IMG/VR virus record: IMGVR_UViG_3300037010_001595
Span: 1 to 33,207 of that record
Reading direction: 5' to 3' (one strand)
Length of the DNA: 33,207 bases
From: a virus
A program made the position numbers and the translations under genes. Under the pieces are notes generated by a model. That model saw only the letters and a list, made by a program, of their open reading frames with translations. It was not told the origin of the DNA and ran no database searches. Each line of letters starts with the position of its first letter. Positions within the stretch are counted from its first letter, which is position 1. This document shows, piece by piece, positions 6,573 through 12,528 of the stretch.

Positions 6573-7267
6573 AGCAGCGCCTTCAGTTGGGACATTGCGT
6601 CGTCGTAGCCACAATCGCAATCATTATTATCATCGATGTCCTGGGTCTTGGGACAGTCCTTGTGGTGCCCGTTGTCATAGATGTATTGGATTACATCTTT
6701 GACACGCGTCGTGTTCTTCTGTGATTCCTCCATTCTCCGCTTGTGGGCCTCTGTCTGCATTTCGCGAAGTATGCGATTCTTACTCTGCAGGTCCGCTATG
6801 GAGGCCACAAGAGACATAAGCTCATTCTGGGCCTCTATAGCCACTAAGAACTCTTCTGCTGGGCTCTCAGGCGTGCCATGCCCGATACCAAGCTGCTCAA
6901 GCATGGCCAGCGCTCTCTTTATCTTTGCTGTCTGCATCACGACATCTCCTTTTTCGTTCATCAGCTCTTCCATGAGAGCTGCATACTCTGGCGATAGTTT
7001 CCTAAAGTCGGTCGGCACGATGCTGCGCCCTAAGCTCTCCGAGTAGGCCCCCTCGGGGCCTACTTCCGACAGCACCATTGCGAACGCATGCTCCTTGCAG
7101 GGGGCGATCAGTGCGACGTCTTGCTCGAAGGCTTCAAGCAGCCATGGCTTGAGCATCCCGTCCGTTGCCTCGCTAGCAATGTCAATGGCAATGGAGAACG
7201 CCCTTGCCTCACGGAGCCTTGCTGCGTAGTCCTCGAGAATACCTATAAGTCGGTGCAGTGCGGTCAT
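6569..7267 (-). CDS. Hypothetical helical protein with Cys-rich acidic tail (232 aa)
   Basis: ATG at 7267 has GGAG upstream, while the frame to 7363 overlaps the previous gene without a ribosome site. The body (residues 1-200) is almost entirely helical with coiled-coil character (QSKNRILREMQTEAHKRRM). The C-terminal 30 residues carry HHKDCPK and NNDCDCGYDD, a compact Cys/His/Asp cluster that could bind metal. Function unknown. Confidence 0.7.
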   Translation of the reverse strand: MTALHRLIGILEDYAARLREARAFSIAIDIASEATDGMLKPWLLEAFEQDVALIAPCKEHAFAMVLSEVGPEGAYSESLGRSIVPTDFRKLSPEYAALMEELMNEKGDVVMQTAKIKRALAMLEQLGIGHGTPESPAEEFLVAIEAQNELMSLVASIADLQSKNRILREMQTEAHKRRMEESQKNTTRVKDVIQYIYDNGHHKDCPKTQDIDDNNDCDCGYDDAMSQLKALL

Positions 7268-7271
7268 GTAG

Positions 7272-7673
7272 CTACTCCTCAGTAAGGATGCCAGCAAAGG
7301 GCTCGTAATACCCAGACCTGCTCGCCAGGATTGCCGTGGGGTGAGCGGCCTTCGCCAAGTCAAGCGTTATGTATGATCCGATAAACTGGCGACACTGCTG
7401 TCCCGCGAGCACGCTGCGCTTGGGATACTTGGAATACTTGTAGACGCCGTATTCTTCGTCATAGTAGGTGGCCCCTCTGCTAGGATACTCGATGCGAAGA
7501 TCCTCTGCGGGCTTACTCACTTCGCCAATAACCGTCACACCAAGCCAGCCATCGCACTGACGCGCCGCAGACGGATTATTCGTTTCCCAGCACCTTAGCG
7601 ACGGATTCCAGCGACAACCAAGTGCCTTGAGCTGTTCTCGGTATGGGAAGGTCTTTCCGTAGACACTGAACAT
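7272..7673 (-). CDS. DUF5710-like protein (133 aa)
   Basis: The N-terminus (FSVYGKTFPYREQLKALGCR followed by WNPSLRCW) matches the short motif of DUF5710-type domains found in phage and plasmid primase- or helicase-linked proteins: a beta-strand, a helix bearing the K-x-L-G-x-R-W pattern, then an aromatic turn. The rest (residues 45-133) is beta-rich and not recognised. ATG at 7673 has a purine-rich GGGGGT site that also holds the previous stop. Biochemical role not established. Confidence 0.7.
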   Translation of the reverse strand: MFSVYGKTFPYREQLKALGCRWNPSLRCWETNNPSAARQCDGWLGVTVIGEVSKPAEDLRIEYPSRGATYYDEEYGVYKYSKYPKRSVLAGQQCRQFIGSYITLDLAKAAHPTAILASRSGYYEPFAGILTEE

Positions 7674-7676
7674 TGC

Positions 7677-7994
7677 CTACCCCCCACGCTTTTCTTGGTA
7701 GATCTCTACGCTCATTTGCACGAGCATGTCGTATTCTTCTTCAGAAACCTTTTCTTCAAAGTTATCGAAGTCCAGGTAGTCGCATCCCTCTGCTTCGATG
7801 ATGTGGGCCAGGTAGGCTCTCAACGCATTATCAAGTGACGTTACGCGCTGCGACAGGTTTCTGATAAGCGCCTTGTCCTCGCTCTCTGTGCGGGTTCGGG
7901 GAGGTATCACTTCAAATAGCGGGGTCTCAGTGGTGTGGGCGTGGTCGGGGTGGACGCAGTCGTCAGCGCAGGGCGAGCGCAGGAACTTAGTCAT
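7677..7994 (-). CDS. Hypothetical protein with Cys/His cluster (105 aa)
   Basis: ATG at 7994 overlaps the preceding stop by eight bases and lies after GGTGGG. The N-terminus holds CADDCVHPDHAHTT, a dense Cys/His cluster likely to bind zinc. The rest is acidic and helical (NLSQRVTSLDNALRAYLAH) with the character of a coiled coil. No family recognised. Confidence 0.65.
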   Translation of the reverse strand: MTKFLRSPCADDCVHPDHAHTTETPLFEVIPPRTRTESEDKALIRNLSQRVTSLDNALRAYLAHIIEAEGCDYLDFDNFEEKVSEEEYDMLVQMSVEIYQEKRGG

Positions 7995-8169
7995 TACCCA
8001 TCCCACCTTCCTTAGCCTGGGCCGCTTGGTCAGCGGCGCTTCCTGACATGACTTTTTCCAGCAGCTGTCGGAGCGCCGCGTTATGGTCTGCGGAAGCTTT
8101 CAAGACGGTGGCTGCGTAGTTCTCCTGCCGCACAAGGATCTCGCGTAGGATTACTTCTCTTAGTTCCAT
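7987..8169 (-). CDS. Hypothetical helical protein (60 aa)
   Basis: First gene of the unit driven by the promoter at 8222. ATG at 8169 has GGAGG five bases upstream. The protein is a nearly continuous amphipathic helix (MELREVILREILVRQENYAA) ending in a glycine-rich tail. It may be a small coiled-coil partner. Function unknown. Confidence 0.7.
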   Translation of the reverse strand: MELREVILREILVRQENYAATVLKASADHNAALRQLLEKVMSGSAADQAAQAKEGGMGND

Positions 8170-8221
8170 GTATTCCTCCAGGGGCCGGTGGTGATGATGG
8201 CTGGCCCAGTTGCCATACCAT

Positions 8222-8256
8222 AGTATAGGGCATGGCTAAGTCGCTTGCCAGTCAAA
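8222..8256 (-). promoter_or_regulatory. Leftward promoter with 5'-terminal hairpin
   Basis: Minus strand: TTTGAC box (8251-8256), TGGCAA -35 (8245-8250), 17-bp spacer, TATACT -10 (8222-8227). An ATGGC/GCCAT stem (8197-8216) begins at the predicted +1, and an alternative GGGCC/GGCCC pairing covers 8182-8207. Confidence 0.65.
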
Positions 8257-8268
8257 GTTAGGCCAAAG

Positions 8269-8361
8269 TTACCTCTGTTTCTGCTCATGCCAAAGATCCC
8301 AGATGACCACGCACAGTAGAAAAGAAACGACCCAGATGACGGTGGCGGCCCAGTAGCTCAT
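8269..8361 (-). CDS. Single-span membrane peptide (30 aa)
   Basis: ATG at 8361 overlaps the upstream stop as ATGA, with AAGGAG before it. The product starts MSYWAATVIWVVSFLLCVVI and ends WDLWHEQKQR: one membrane helix flanked by tryptophans, with a short charged tail. It is the last gene of the unit that starts at 9903. Function unknown. Confidence 0.6.
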   Translation of the reverse strand: MSYWAATVIWVVSFLLCVVIWDLWHEQKQR

Positions 8362-8519
8362 GGCTTCTCCTTGGCCATTTCAATGAGTAGTCTCAGTAGC
8401 CAAGCGATGTAGGCGGGGGAGGTATCCTCTGTCCGGAGCTTCCCCGTCTCGCACTCCTCAGCCAACGCTGCTGACAGCCGCAGCACCCTCTCCTTGCCGG
8501 TCTCATTAAGCTGGGTCAT
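8358..8519 (-). CDS. Hypothetical helical protein (53 aa)
   Basis: ATG at 8519 and the stop at 8358 are both in ATGA overlaps with neighbours, so the gene fits exactly between two others. The product is helical and charged (MTQLNETGKERVLRLSAALA; AWLLRLLIEMAKEKP). No family recognised. Confidence 0.6.
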   Translation of the reverse strand: MTQLNETGKERVLRLSAALAEECETGKLRTEDTSPAYIAWLLRLLIEMAKEKP

Positions 8520-8722
8520 TGTTTCCCCTGATGGTCAGCACTCGGCAACGCGGGTCTCGGCCACCCAAGTTGGTCAGCGAACCGGACCAGGACCTCGTAG
8601 GCCTCAGGCTCCAAATACACCGTGTCTGGCGGTTTCTCAAAGTTGTCAGCGCACAGTTTCACCATGCCGCGCACCGCTACGACATACAACCCATCTCCTA
8701 TGTATTCCCGGTTAGCATACAT
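8516..8722 (-). CDS. Hypothetical protein (68 aa), with HNH-like remnant just upstream
   Basis: ATG at 8722 follows GGAGTATG and is the preferred start. The product begins MYANREYIGDGLYVVAVRG and ends with a helix (EAYEVLVRFADQLG). The same frame extends 23 codons further to an ATG at 8791. That extension reads MSTLCGNALCVSPEHI, the pattern of the second half of an HNH domain, so it may be the relic of a deleted homing endonuclease rather than part of this gene. Confidence 0.6.
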   Translation of the reverse strand: MYANREYIGDGLYVVAVRGMVKLCADNFEKPPDTVYLEPEAYEVLVRFADQLGWPRPALPSADHQGKQ

Positions 8723-8791
8723 ACATACTCCTTTACGATTGATAATATGCTCTGGAGAGACGCAGAGCGCGTTTCCACACAATGTGGACAT

Positions 8792-9046
8792 CTACCGCTG
8801 GGGTTGGTCAGTGAGTTTGTTGAGCTGGTCCGCAAGGGCACGGAGCGCCTGGGCCACTATATCAACCCCATCCAGCATCTTAACTGGAACGAATTGTTCC
8901 TTTATAGCTTCCGCCTGGACTTCGAGGCTGCCATCGAGAACCTTTATAGCGCTCTCATCGGCAGTTGTGACCATGAGACGGATGATTCGAGCGTCTGTGT
9001 TGCAATCCCATGTTGATGTCACCTTGATGTCAATCAGTTTGTGCAT
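8792..9046 (-). CDS. Hypothetical protein (84 aa)
   Basis: ATG at 9046 has GGGAG upstream; a GTG two codons earlier is also possible. The protein begins MHKLIDIKVTSTWDCN, has a beta-hairpin-like N-terminal half and a helical C-terminal half (DIVAQALRALADQLNKLTD). It resembles the many small alpha/beta phage proteins with no assigned function. Confidence 0.65.
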   Translation of the reverse strand: MHKLIDIKVTSTWDCNTDARIIRLMVTTADESAIKVLDGSLEVQAEAIKEQFVPVKMLDGVDIVAQALRALADQLNKLTDQPQR

Positions 9047-9066
9047 GGTCACTCCCCGGATCGGCG

Positions 9067-9248
9067 CTACGGTCTCTTGTGTTTGGGAAGTTGAGCGCAG
9101 TTTTCTTCGTCGTGCTTCTCAGACGGGAAGAACCAGTGGCCGCACTCGGGGGGCACTTCTTCTGTTTGTTCCCGGCATTGGTCTGAGCCTCTGCTCAGTC
9201 ATGCCATGCGATATATCCTTCAGGGGGTGGACCGAACCTGCGTTTCAT
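9067..9248 (-). pseudogene. Broken small zinc-ribbon gene
   Basis: ATG at 9248 with GGAGG upstream starts MKRRFGPPPEGYIAWHD, then meets TGA at 9197-9195. The same frame continues AEAQTNAGNKQKKCP. A shift at a run of six C (9148-9153) leads into ECGHWFFPSEKHDEENC and a TAG at 9069. Joined, the pieces give one coherent zinc-ribbon-like protein in which TGA stands where Trp is expected (WHDWAEAQ) and the C-run is one base short. Either the gene is decayed, or one or both lesions are sequence errors, or it is recoded. Other genes here use TGA as a normal stop. Confidence 0.5.
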
Positions 9249-9372
9249 GGTTCCTCCGGAAGGACATCACTGAACAGGGTCCGGTAGCGTCATAGATGGC
9301 GAGAATCTGGGTGTCGTAAGTATTCCCGCTCTCAATGTGGTGGAAGACATACCAGCGGGAATGGGGCCCCAT
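9220..9372 (-). CDS. Hypothetical protein (50 aa)
   Basis: The frame from ATG at 9372 reads MGPHSRWYVFHHIESGNTYD, followed by a beta-rich stretch (TQILAIYDATG), which looks like real protein, whereas the competing frame from 9391 does not. However, the nearest GGAGG is about 20 bases upstream, at the right distance for the competing ATG, so the start is uncertain. The end overlaps the start of the broken gene at 9248. Function unknown. Confidence 0.45.
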   Translation of the reverse strand: MGPHSRWYVFHHIESGNTYDTQILAIYDATGPCSVMSFRRNHETQVRSTP

Positions 9373-9399
9373 CGGGCATAGCTCATAGGTTCCTCCGGC

Positions 9400-9903
9400 T
9401 CATTCCTTGGCATCTTTCTTCAGGAACTTGGTGCCTTCGATCAGCCCAAACTCTTTACACAATTCTACTTTCCGACGTTTCAGCCTCGCAGCAATGGCCA
9501 CGCCCTCCATACCCTGGGCCGTAAGCTCCGCATGAAGCTCCATGATCTTTTTCTCAATCATGCGCATGTTCGGCTTCATTTCGCGCTCGGGTGCTCCAAC
9601 TTTGGGCTTATATCCTCCGGGGGCGTAAATATACAGATGGGCAGGGTTCATGCAGCGACGGTTCAGGCAGGTGTGCCCGACCCTGATGCCGGCTTCAAGA
9701 GGGCCATGCGTTCGCTCCCACGCATAGCGTCCTGCCTGAACCAATTTGCAGTTTCTTTTTGTGAAAAGGCACTGTCCACCCTTGCCTACCGTTCCTTGCC
9801 ACAGCCAACAGTCGGAGTTTGGGGACTTCACCAGCTTGTCATCGAAGCGCTGTTCCTCCGTAAGCAACGATCTTCGTTTGGGGATATATTCCTCTTCTTC
9901 CAT
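9400..9903 (-). CDS. HNH endonuclease
   Basis: The 167-residue protein carries an HNH domain of the type found in free-standing phage homing endonucleases: the C32-W-L-W motif opens the fold, followed by GRYAWERTHG, then H77-T-C, N81, C84-x-N86-P and H89-L. The residue where the family usually has His before Arg (AHR) is Gly here (AGR), which may lower activity. A basic, helical C-terminal region (about 105-165) could bind DNA or the target site. ATG at 9903 has GGAG upstream, and this is the first gene after the promoter at 9935. It may spread by cutting related phages, or serve in packaging-end processing as some HNH proteins do, though it is not next to the terminase. Confidence 0.85.
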   Translation of the reverse strand: MEEEEYIPKRRSLLTEEQRFDDKLVKSPNSDCWLWQGTVGKGGQCLFTKRNCKLVQAGRYAWERTHGPLEAGIRVGHTCLNRRCMNPAHLYIYAPGGYKPKVGAPEREMKPNMRMIEKKIMELHAELTAQGMEGVAIAARLKRRKVELCKEFGLIEGTKFLKKDAKE

Positions 9904-9934
9904 GTATTTCTCCTTAGGCCACCGGGCCTAGCTA

Positions 9935-9963
9935 AGTATAGGGTATAGTTTACTCGCGCGCAA
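9935..9963 (-). promoter_or_regulatory. Leftward promoter with 5'-terminal hairpin
   Basis: Minus strand: TTGCGC -35 (9958-9963), 17-bp spacer, TATACT -10 (9935-9940). A perfect TAGGCC-CGGT-GGCCTA stem-loop (9915-9930) sits exactly at the predicted +1, followed directly by the GGAG of the HNH gene. Confidence 0.65.
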
Positions 9964-10150
9964 TGGCTTGTTTTACGGAATATCGTGCTTTGGGGGTCCG
10001 CAACGGCTTATTATATAAGGCGGGGCTGGGACTCCCCGAGGCACCTTATGTAATAACATGGTCCCGAGCATTTTGCTCCATAACTAGGCCCGATTCTGGG
10101 CTTCTCGGGTGGGGGGCTGGAAATGCTTTTGAGGCTTAAAACTCAAGCGC

Positions 10151-10165
10151 CCTGTTTGCAACAGG
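10151..10165. promoter_or_regulatory. Operator-like palindrome
   Basis: CCTGTT-TGC-AACAGG is a perfect 6-bp dyad with a three-base centre in the divergent spacer, next to the AT-rich tract. Dyads of this size are typical of repressor sites, but no regulator gene is identified in the window. Confidence 0.4.
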
Positions 10166-10199
10166 TTGAATAACGAAAAAAGGGCTTTTGCGCGGGCCG

Positions 10200-10312
10200 G
10201 TTTTATATTACTTAAATAAAAAAATATAACTATAATTTTATATTTTTCTATTTATATATTTATTATATTTATTTATTTTATTCTAGGTATATATAGTTAG
10301 GGGCAATTAAAA
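10200..10312. other. AT-rich tract, origin-like
   Basis: A stretch of roughly 110 bases is almost wholly A and T, made of TATA, TTTA and A-runs, in an otherwise mixed to GC-rich genome. Such tracts mark easily melted DNA at replication origins. Its place between divergent transcription units supports that reading. No DnaA boxes were recognised. Confidence 0.45.
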
Positions 10313-10721
10313 TAAACTTTTGGAAACCCGGCTCTCTGATGCTTCCTGGCACGGAATATGCCTGCCCATAATTGAGCCGATGATAAGACTCTGTTAAGAT
10401 CTTGATAAGACCCTCGATTCCACGATCTTCGGCGCCGCCATAATCCCCCCCATAGGCGTTGCAACTTTCAATTTTGACGCCAGGTTCTGTTAGCTCCTAT
10501 CTGCGATATGTGCAATTTTTAGTCATTCCGAGTTGACTACTCTGGACTCTGATCTTGGAACGACGAGCGATCTGAGCACAAAGAACCACGTCCACAAAAT
10601 CGGCGTTTTTCTACTCCATAAGTCACTCCAAGGATCCGAGTTTCCACGCTCCACTCTGTTCATTTTTCGTTATAAATACCGAGTAATCCCGAGATCCTAG
10701 CCCCCAATCCACCGACGCACA

Positions 10722-10845
10722 TGGAGTTCACACGCGGAGATCCACGTGTCAACGAAATCCGCTCTTTACCGAGGCCCTCAGCTGACTGGAGTTCACACGC
10801 GCGGATCCACGAGTCCACGAATCTCAGTCTTTTACCGACAACCTC
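10722..10845. repeat. Degenerate tandem repeat (two copies, about 65 bp)
   Basis: Two related units start at 10722 and 10787. Each begins TGGAGTTCACACGCG, continues with a GATCCACG segment and ends with a TTTACCGA segment. The first 14 bases are the R1 motif that recurs in the spacers at 11793-11842 and 12316-12474. Confidence 0.6.
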
Positions 10846-10909
10846 TAATCGAATATCCATTCAACTTGACTCTGTGAGACTCTTAGTGATGAACTAAACT
10901 TGATTAAAC

Positions 10910-10945
10910 TTTGAACTTGCAATTGAGGCACCGAGCAACTATACT
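10910..10945 (+). promoter_or_regulatory. First rightward promoter with 5'-terminal hairpin
   Basis: TTTGAAC box (10910-10916), TTGCAA -35 (10917-10922), 17-bp spacer, TATACT -10 (10940-10945). A TGCAGG-CCCC-CCTGCA stem-loop (10952-10967) begins at the predicted +1 and is followed by GGAGG for the gene at 10981. A variant of the R2 motif lies at 10867-10881, about 35 bp upstream of the -35. Confidence 0.7.
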
Positions 10946-10980
10946 TATAGTTGCAGGCCCCCCTGCACACGGAGGCTATC

Positions 10981-11088
10981 ATGCCTAGATCACAAACACG
11001 CCTCATCAATGCCTGGATCTCAGGCATTGTCCTTGCAATCCTCGCCAGCGCCTTCACGCTGGCCCTCGCAGCGGAGCTGTCACGATGA
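10981..11088 (+). CDS. Small membrane peptide (35 aa)
   Basis: ATG at 10981 has GGAGG five bases upstream, the best ribosome site of the region, and the stop overlaps the next ATG as ATGA. The product is MPRSQTRLINAW followed by a hydrophobic helix (ISGIVLAILASAFTLALAA) and a short ELSR end, with a basic N-terminus: a single-span inner-membrane peptide. As the first product of the first rightward promoter it may act early in infection. No family recognised. Confidence 0.65.
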   Translation: MPRSQTRLINAWISGIVLAILASAFTLALAAELSR

Positions 11089-11366
11089 AACCTTCGGAGT
11101 GGAACGAGAAGATCAAGACCAGAGTGCATGTCAAGTTTGAATTGGAGCTTGACGTCCACACCACTGGGGACACGAATGCCCAGGCTCTGGGCGAGGCCGT
11201 GAAACTCGTAGTGGAGTCATTGAAGAAACATGAACTGGGGTGTCGCTATTCATGGGCTGGAGCCTGGGTTGAAGGTTGTGAGATCAGCAAGATCTCCTGT
11301 GTGTCACTCGTGCCCATCCGATACGAGCCCGAGGAACCCGAGATCGAGGTTCCCGAGGCGCCATAG
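11085..11366 (+). CDS. Hypothetical protein (93 aa)
   Basis: Coupled by ATGA to the membrane peptide upstream. The product begins MKPSEWNEKIKTRVHVKFEL, shows an amphipathic helix in the centre (GEAVKLVVESLKKHELG), three cysteines and an acidic Pro-Glu-rich tail (EPEEPEIEVPEAP). No family recognised. Confidence 0.65.
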   Translation: MKPSEWNEKIKTRVHVKFELELDVHTTGDTNAQALGEAVKLVVESLKKHELGCRYSWAGAWVEGCEISKISCVSLVPIRYEPEEPEIEVPEAP

Positions 11367-11415
11367 GCCCGCGAAACTGGGCAGTAGGCCCTGAACAGCC
11401 CTGCGCCCAGCCCCC

Positions 11416-11449
11416 AGAGCATGGCCCAGAGCTGTCTGGGCCATGCTCT
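11416..11449 (+). other. Perfect 15-bp stem-loop
   Basis: AGAGCATGGCCCAGA (11416-11430) pairs without mismatch with 11435-11449 across a GCTG loop, 50 bases after the stop of the preceding gene. No T-run follows, so it is not a canonical intrinsic terminator. Confidence 0.7.
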
Positions 11450-11462
11450 ACGCTCCTCGAGC

Positions 11463-11514
11463 CCCCGCGCCTAGGCGGTAGCGGTCAGGGCACCGCCTCG
11501 AGGCGCAGAGGGGC
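11463..11514 (+). other. Second GC-rich stem-loop, possibly structured RNA
   Basis: Nested complementary segments (CCCC/GGGG outer, GCGCC/GGCGC middle, GGCGGT/ACCGCC inner) fold this stretch into one long hairpin directly after the 15-bp stem-loop. The pair occupies most of the gene-free gap 11367-11553 and might be a terminator-like block or part of a small RNA. Confidence 0.45.
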
Positions 11515-11553
11515 CTAGTTTATGGAACCATGCTACTAACTCAGGAGTCTAAG

Positions 11554-11793
11554 ATGAAGATGAGTGCTGATACTTTCGCTACGATTCAGTCTGGGGTTAG
11601 GTCCATCATGGATCTGTATCCCCGAGCGTTGGAAAATTATACAAAGGCAGGGAAGTCCGCCATGCGTTATCGCTGGGATCTGTATCATGCGGCGTGCGAC
11701 CGCAAGTTAATTGACTACATGCTGGCCTATCGTGATGGCTTGAATGATTCCCACATTGACACTGCGCTTCGGGCCATCACTGGAACTAAGTAA
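11554..11793 (+). CDS. Hypothetical helical protein (79 aa)
   Basis: The frame opens at 11530, but ATG at 11554 has AGGAG six bases upstream and is preferred. The protein begins MKMSADTFATIQSGVRSIMD and is helical and basic, with the compact pattern of small phage DNA-binding or inhibitor proteins. Its stop lies directly against an R1 repeat array. Function unknown. Confidence 0.65.
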   Translation: MKMSADTFATIQSGVRSIMDLYPRALENYTKAGKSAMRYRWDLYHAACDRKLIDYMLAYRDGLNDSHIDTALRAITGTK

Positions 11794-11842
11794 AGCTCAC
11801 ACGCGGATCCGAGTTCACACGCGGATCCGAGTTCACACGCGC
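11793..11842. repeat. R1 motif array (three copies, 18-bp spacing)
   Basis: AAGCTCACACGCGG at 11793-11806, GAGTTCACACGCGG at 11811-11824 and a third copy at 11829-11842 stand exactly 18 bp apart. The same motif recurs at 10724, 10789, 12316, 12413 and 12461, always in non-coding spacers of the rightward early region, and twice it abuts a stop codon. Confidence 0.75.
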
Positions 11843-11889
11843 CCGCGTGAGAAGAGTCCTTAGGAACTATTTGCGCGCCCTGAACCCTT

Positions 11890-11904
11890 GACTCTGCGCG
11901 ACTC
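11890..11904. repeat. R2 motif GACTCTGCGCGACTC (copy 1)
   Basis: A 15-bp element in which GACTC is repeated around TGCGC. Identical copies lie at 12380-12394 and 12488-12502, with a variant at 10867-10881. Here and at 10867 it sits about 33-36 bp upstream of a promoter -35, so it may be a regulator-binding site. Confidence 0.65.
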
Positions 11905-11930
11905 AGGGGCTAGAAAATCTTTGACAAAAG

Positions 11931-11965
11931 TTTGATGTGCATTTGAGTGGCGCAGGCCCTATACT
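11931..11965 (+). promoter_or_regulatory. Rightward promoter with 5'-terminal hairpin
   Basis: TTTGAT box (11931-11936), GTGCAT -35 (11937-11942), 17-bp spacer, TATACT -10 (11960-11965). A CAGGCA-AGGG-TGCCTG stem-loop (11974-11989) starts near +1 and leads to the AAAGGGG ribosome site of the lipoprotein gene. Confidence 0.65.
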
Positions 11966-12010
11966 ATACATACCAGGCAAGGGTGCCTGTCAAAGCCCAA
12001 AGGGGTCACA

Positions 12011-12148
12011 ATGTCAAAGTTCCGTTGCACCATCCGTGTTGCCCAGCCCATTGCTGTCTGGGCGCTGGCCTGCTCGTATCTCTTCTGCGGGCTCGTCGCC
12101 TGCGGCAACTCCCCCCGCGTCGCGCGGCGCTTGGTCAAGGTGGGCTGA
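12011..12148 (+). CDS. Small predicted lipoprotein (45 aa)
   Basis: ATG at 12011 follows AAAGGGG. The product has a basic N-terminus (MSKFRCTIRV), a hydrophobic core (AQPIAVWALACSYLFCGL) and a lipobox LVAC, after which the mature part would be only CGNSPRVARRLVKVG. This fits a bacterial lipoprotein signal with a tiny basic mature peptide. Phage lipoproteins include Rz1-type spanins and receptor-blocking exclusion proteins. No Rz partner is visible here and the gene is next to an early-type promoter, so exclusion is the more attractive guess, at low confidence. An alternative is a simple membrane peptide with chance cysteines. Confidence 0.6.
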   Translation: MSKFRCTIRVAQPIAVWALACSYLFCGLVACGNSPRVARRLVKVG

Positions 12149-12149
12149 T

Positions 12150-12317
12150 ATGTCAACGCGCATGGTTCGTATCCACAAGACCAACCCCAAGGGTCAGCGA
12201 CTCCGCGCTCTTTGGGTATATCAGCAGCGCATGGCCCGCATGATTGCTGAGCTCTTTTGCCCCGCCTGCCACACTGAGTTGGAACCAGGAGGTTGCCCCC
12301 GCTGCGGAGATTTCTAA
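12150..12317 (+). CDS. Small zinc-ribbon protein (55 aa)
   Basis: ATG at 12150 lies one base after the stop of the lipoprotein gene. The first 35 residues are basic and helical (MSTRMVRIHKTNPKGQRLRA). The C-terminus has two knuckles, CPAC and CPRC, with the spacing of a rubredoxin-type zinc ribbon. Probably a small nucleic-acid-binding or adaptor protein. Its TAA stop runs straight into an R1 repeat. Confidence 0.7.
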   Translation: MSTRMVRIHKTNPKGQRLRALWVYQQRMARMIAELFCPACHTELEPGGCPRCGDF

Positions 12318-12329
12318 GCTCACACGCGG
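12316..12329. repeat. R1 motif (spacer copy)
   Basis: AAGCTCACACGCGG begins inside the TAA stop of the zinc-ribbon gene, exactly as the copy at 11793 abuts the stop of its gene. Confidence 0.65.
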
Positions 12330-12338
12330 GCGCGCAAG

Positions 12339-12366
12339 GAGTTCCTTAGGGGACTCCTTGTTTTGA
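12339..12366 (+). terminator. Intrinsic terminator
   Basis: A stem with AAGGAGT and ACTCCTT arms around a CTTAG-containing centre is followed by GTTTT. It closes the unit of the lipoprotein and zinc-ribbon genes. A degenerate relative (AGTCC-TTAG-GAACT) lies in the previous spacer near 11851. Confidence 0.7.
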
Positions 12367-12379
12367 GCATCTTTGGCTT

Positions 12380-12502
12380 GACTCTGCGCGACTCTTCAGA
12401 GATCGCAGAACGAAGTTCACACGCGGGCGCTCGCTCGAGGAGCCGAGGAGCTCACGGTTTGAGCTCACACGCGGGCGCTCGAGAGGAGACTCTGCGCGAC
12501 TC
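12380..12502. repeat. R2-R1-R1-R2 block before the GA-free island
   Basis: This gene-free spacer holds R2 at 12380-12394, R1 at 12413-12426 and 12461-12474, and R2 at 12488-12502, joined by CGCTCGAG-type segments. It is dense in GA and TC, in complete contrast to the island that begins 12 bases later. Confidence 0.7.
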
Positions 12503-12528
12503 ACGCTCACGCTCACGCTTACTAGCGC

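Larger units (their letters stand above)
9964..10909. other. Divergent gene-free spacer
   Basis: No credible gene was found in this stretch of about 950 bp between the last leftward and first rightward promoters. It holds a CGGGG/CCCCG stem-loop (10021-10038), a palindrome (10151-10165), a long AT-rich tract (about 10200-10312), two GATAAGAC motifs (10382, 10403) and a degenerate tandem repeat (10722-10845). The combination fits a replication origin and control region, but no origin is proven. Confidence 0.6.

Noticed and set aside
10660-10860. Minus-strand frame of 66 codons in the divergent spacer
   Set aside because: It runs through the degenerate R1 repeats, lacks a good ribosome site and faces against the local transcription.
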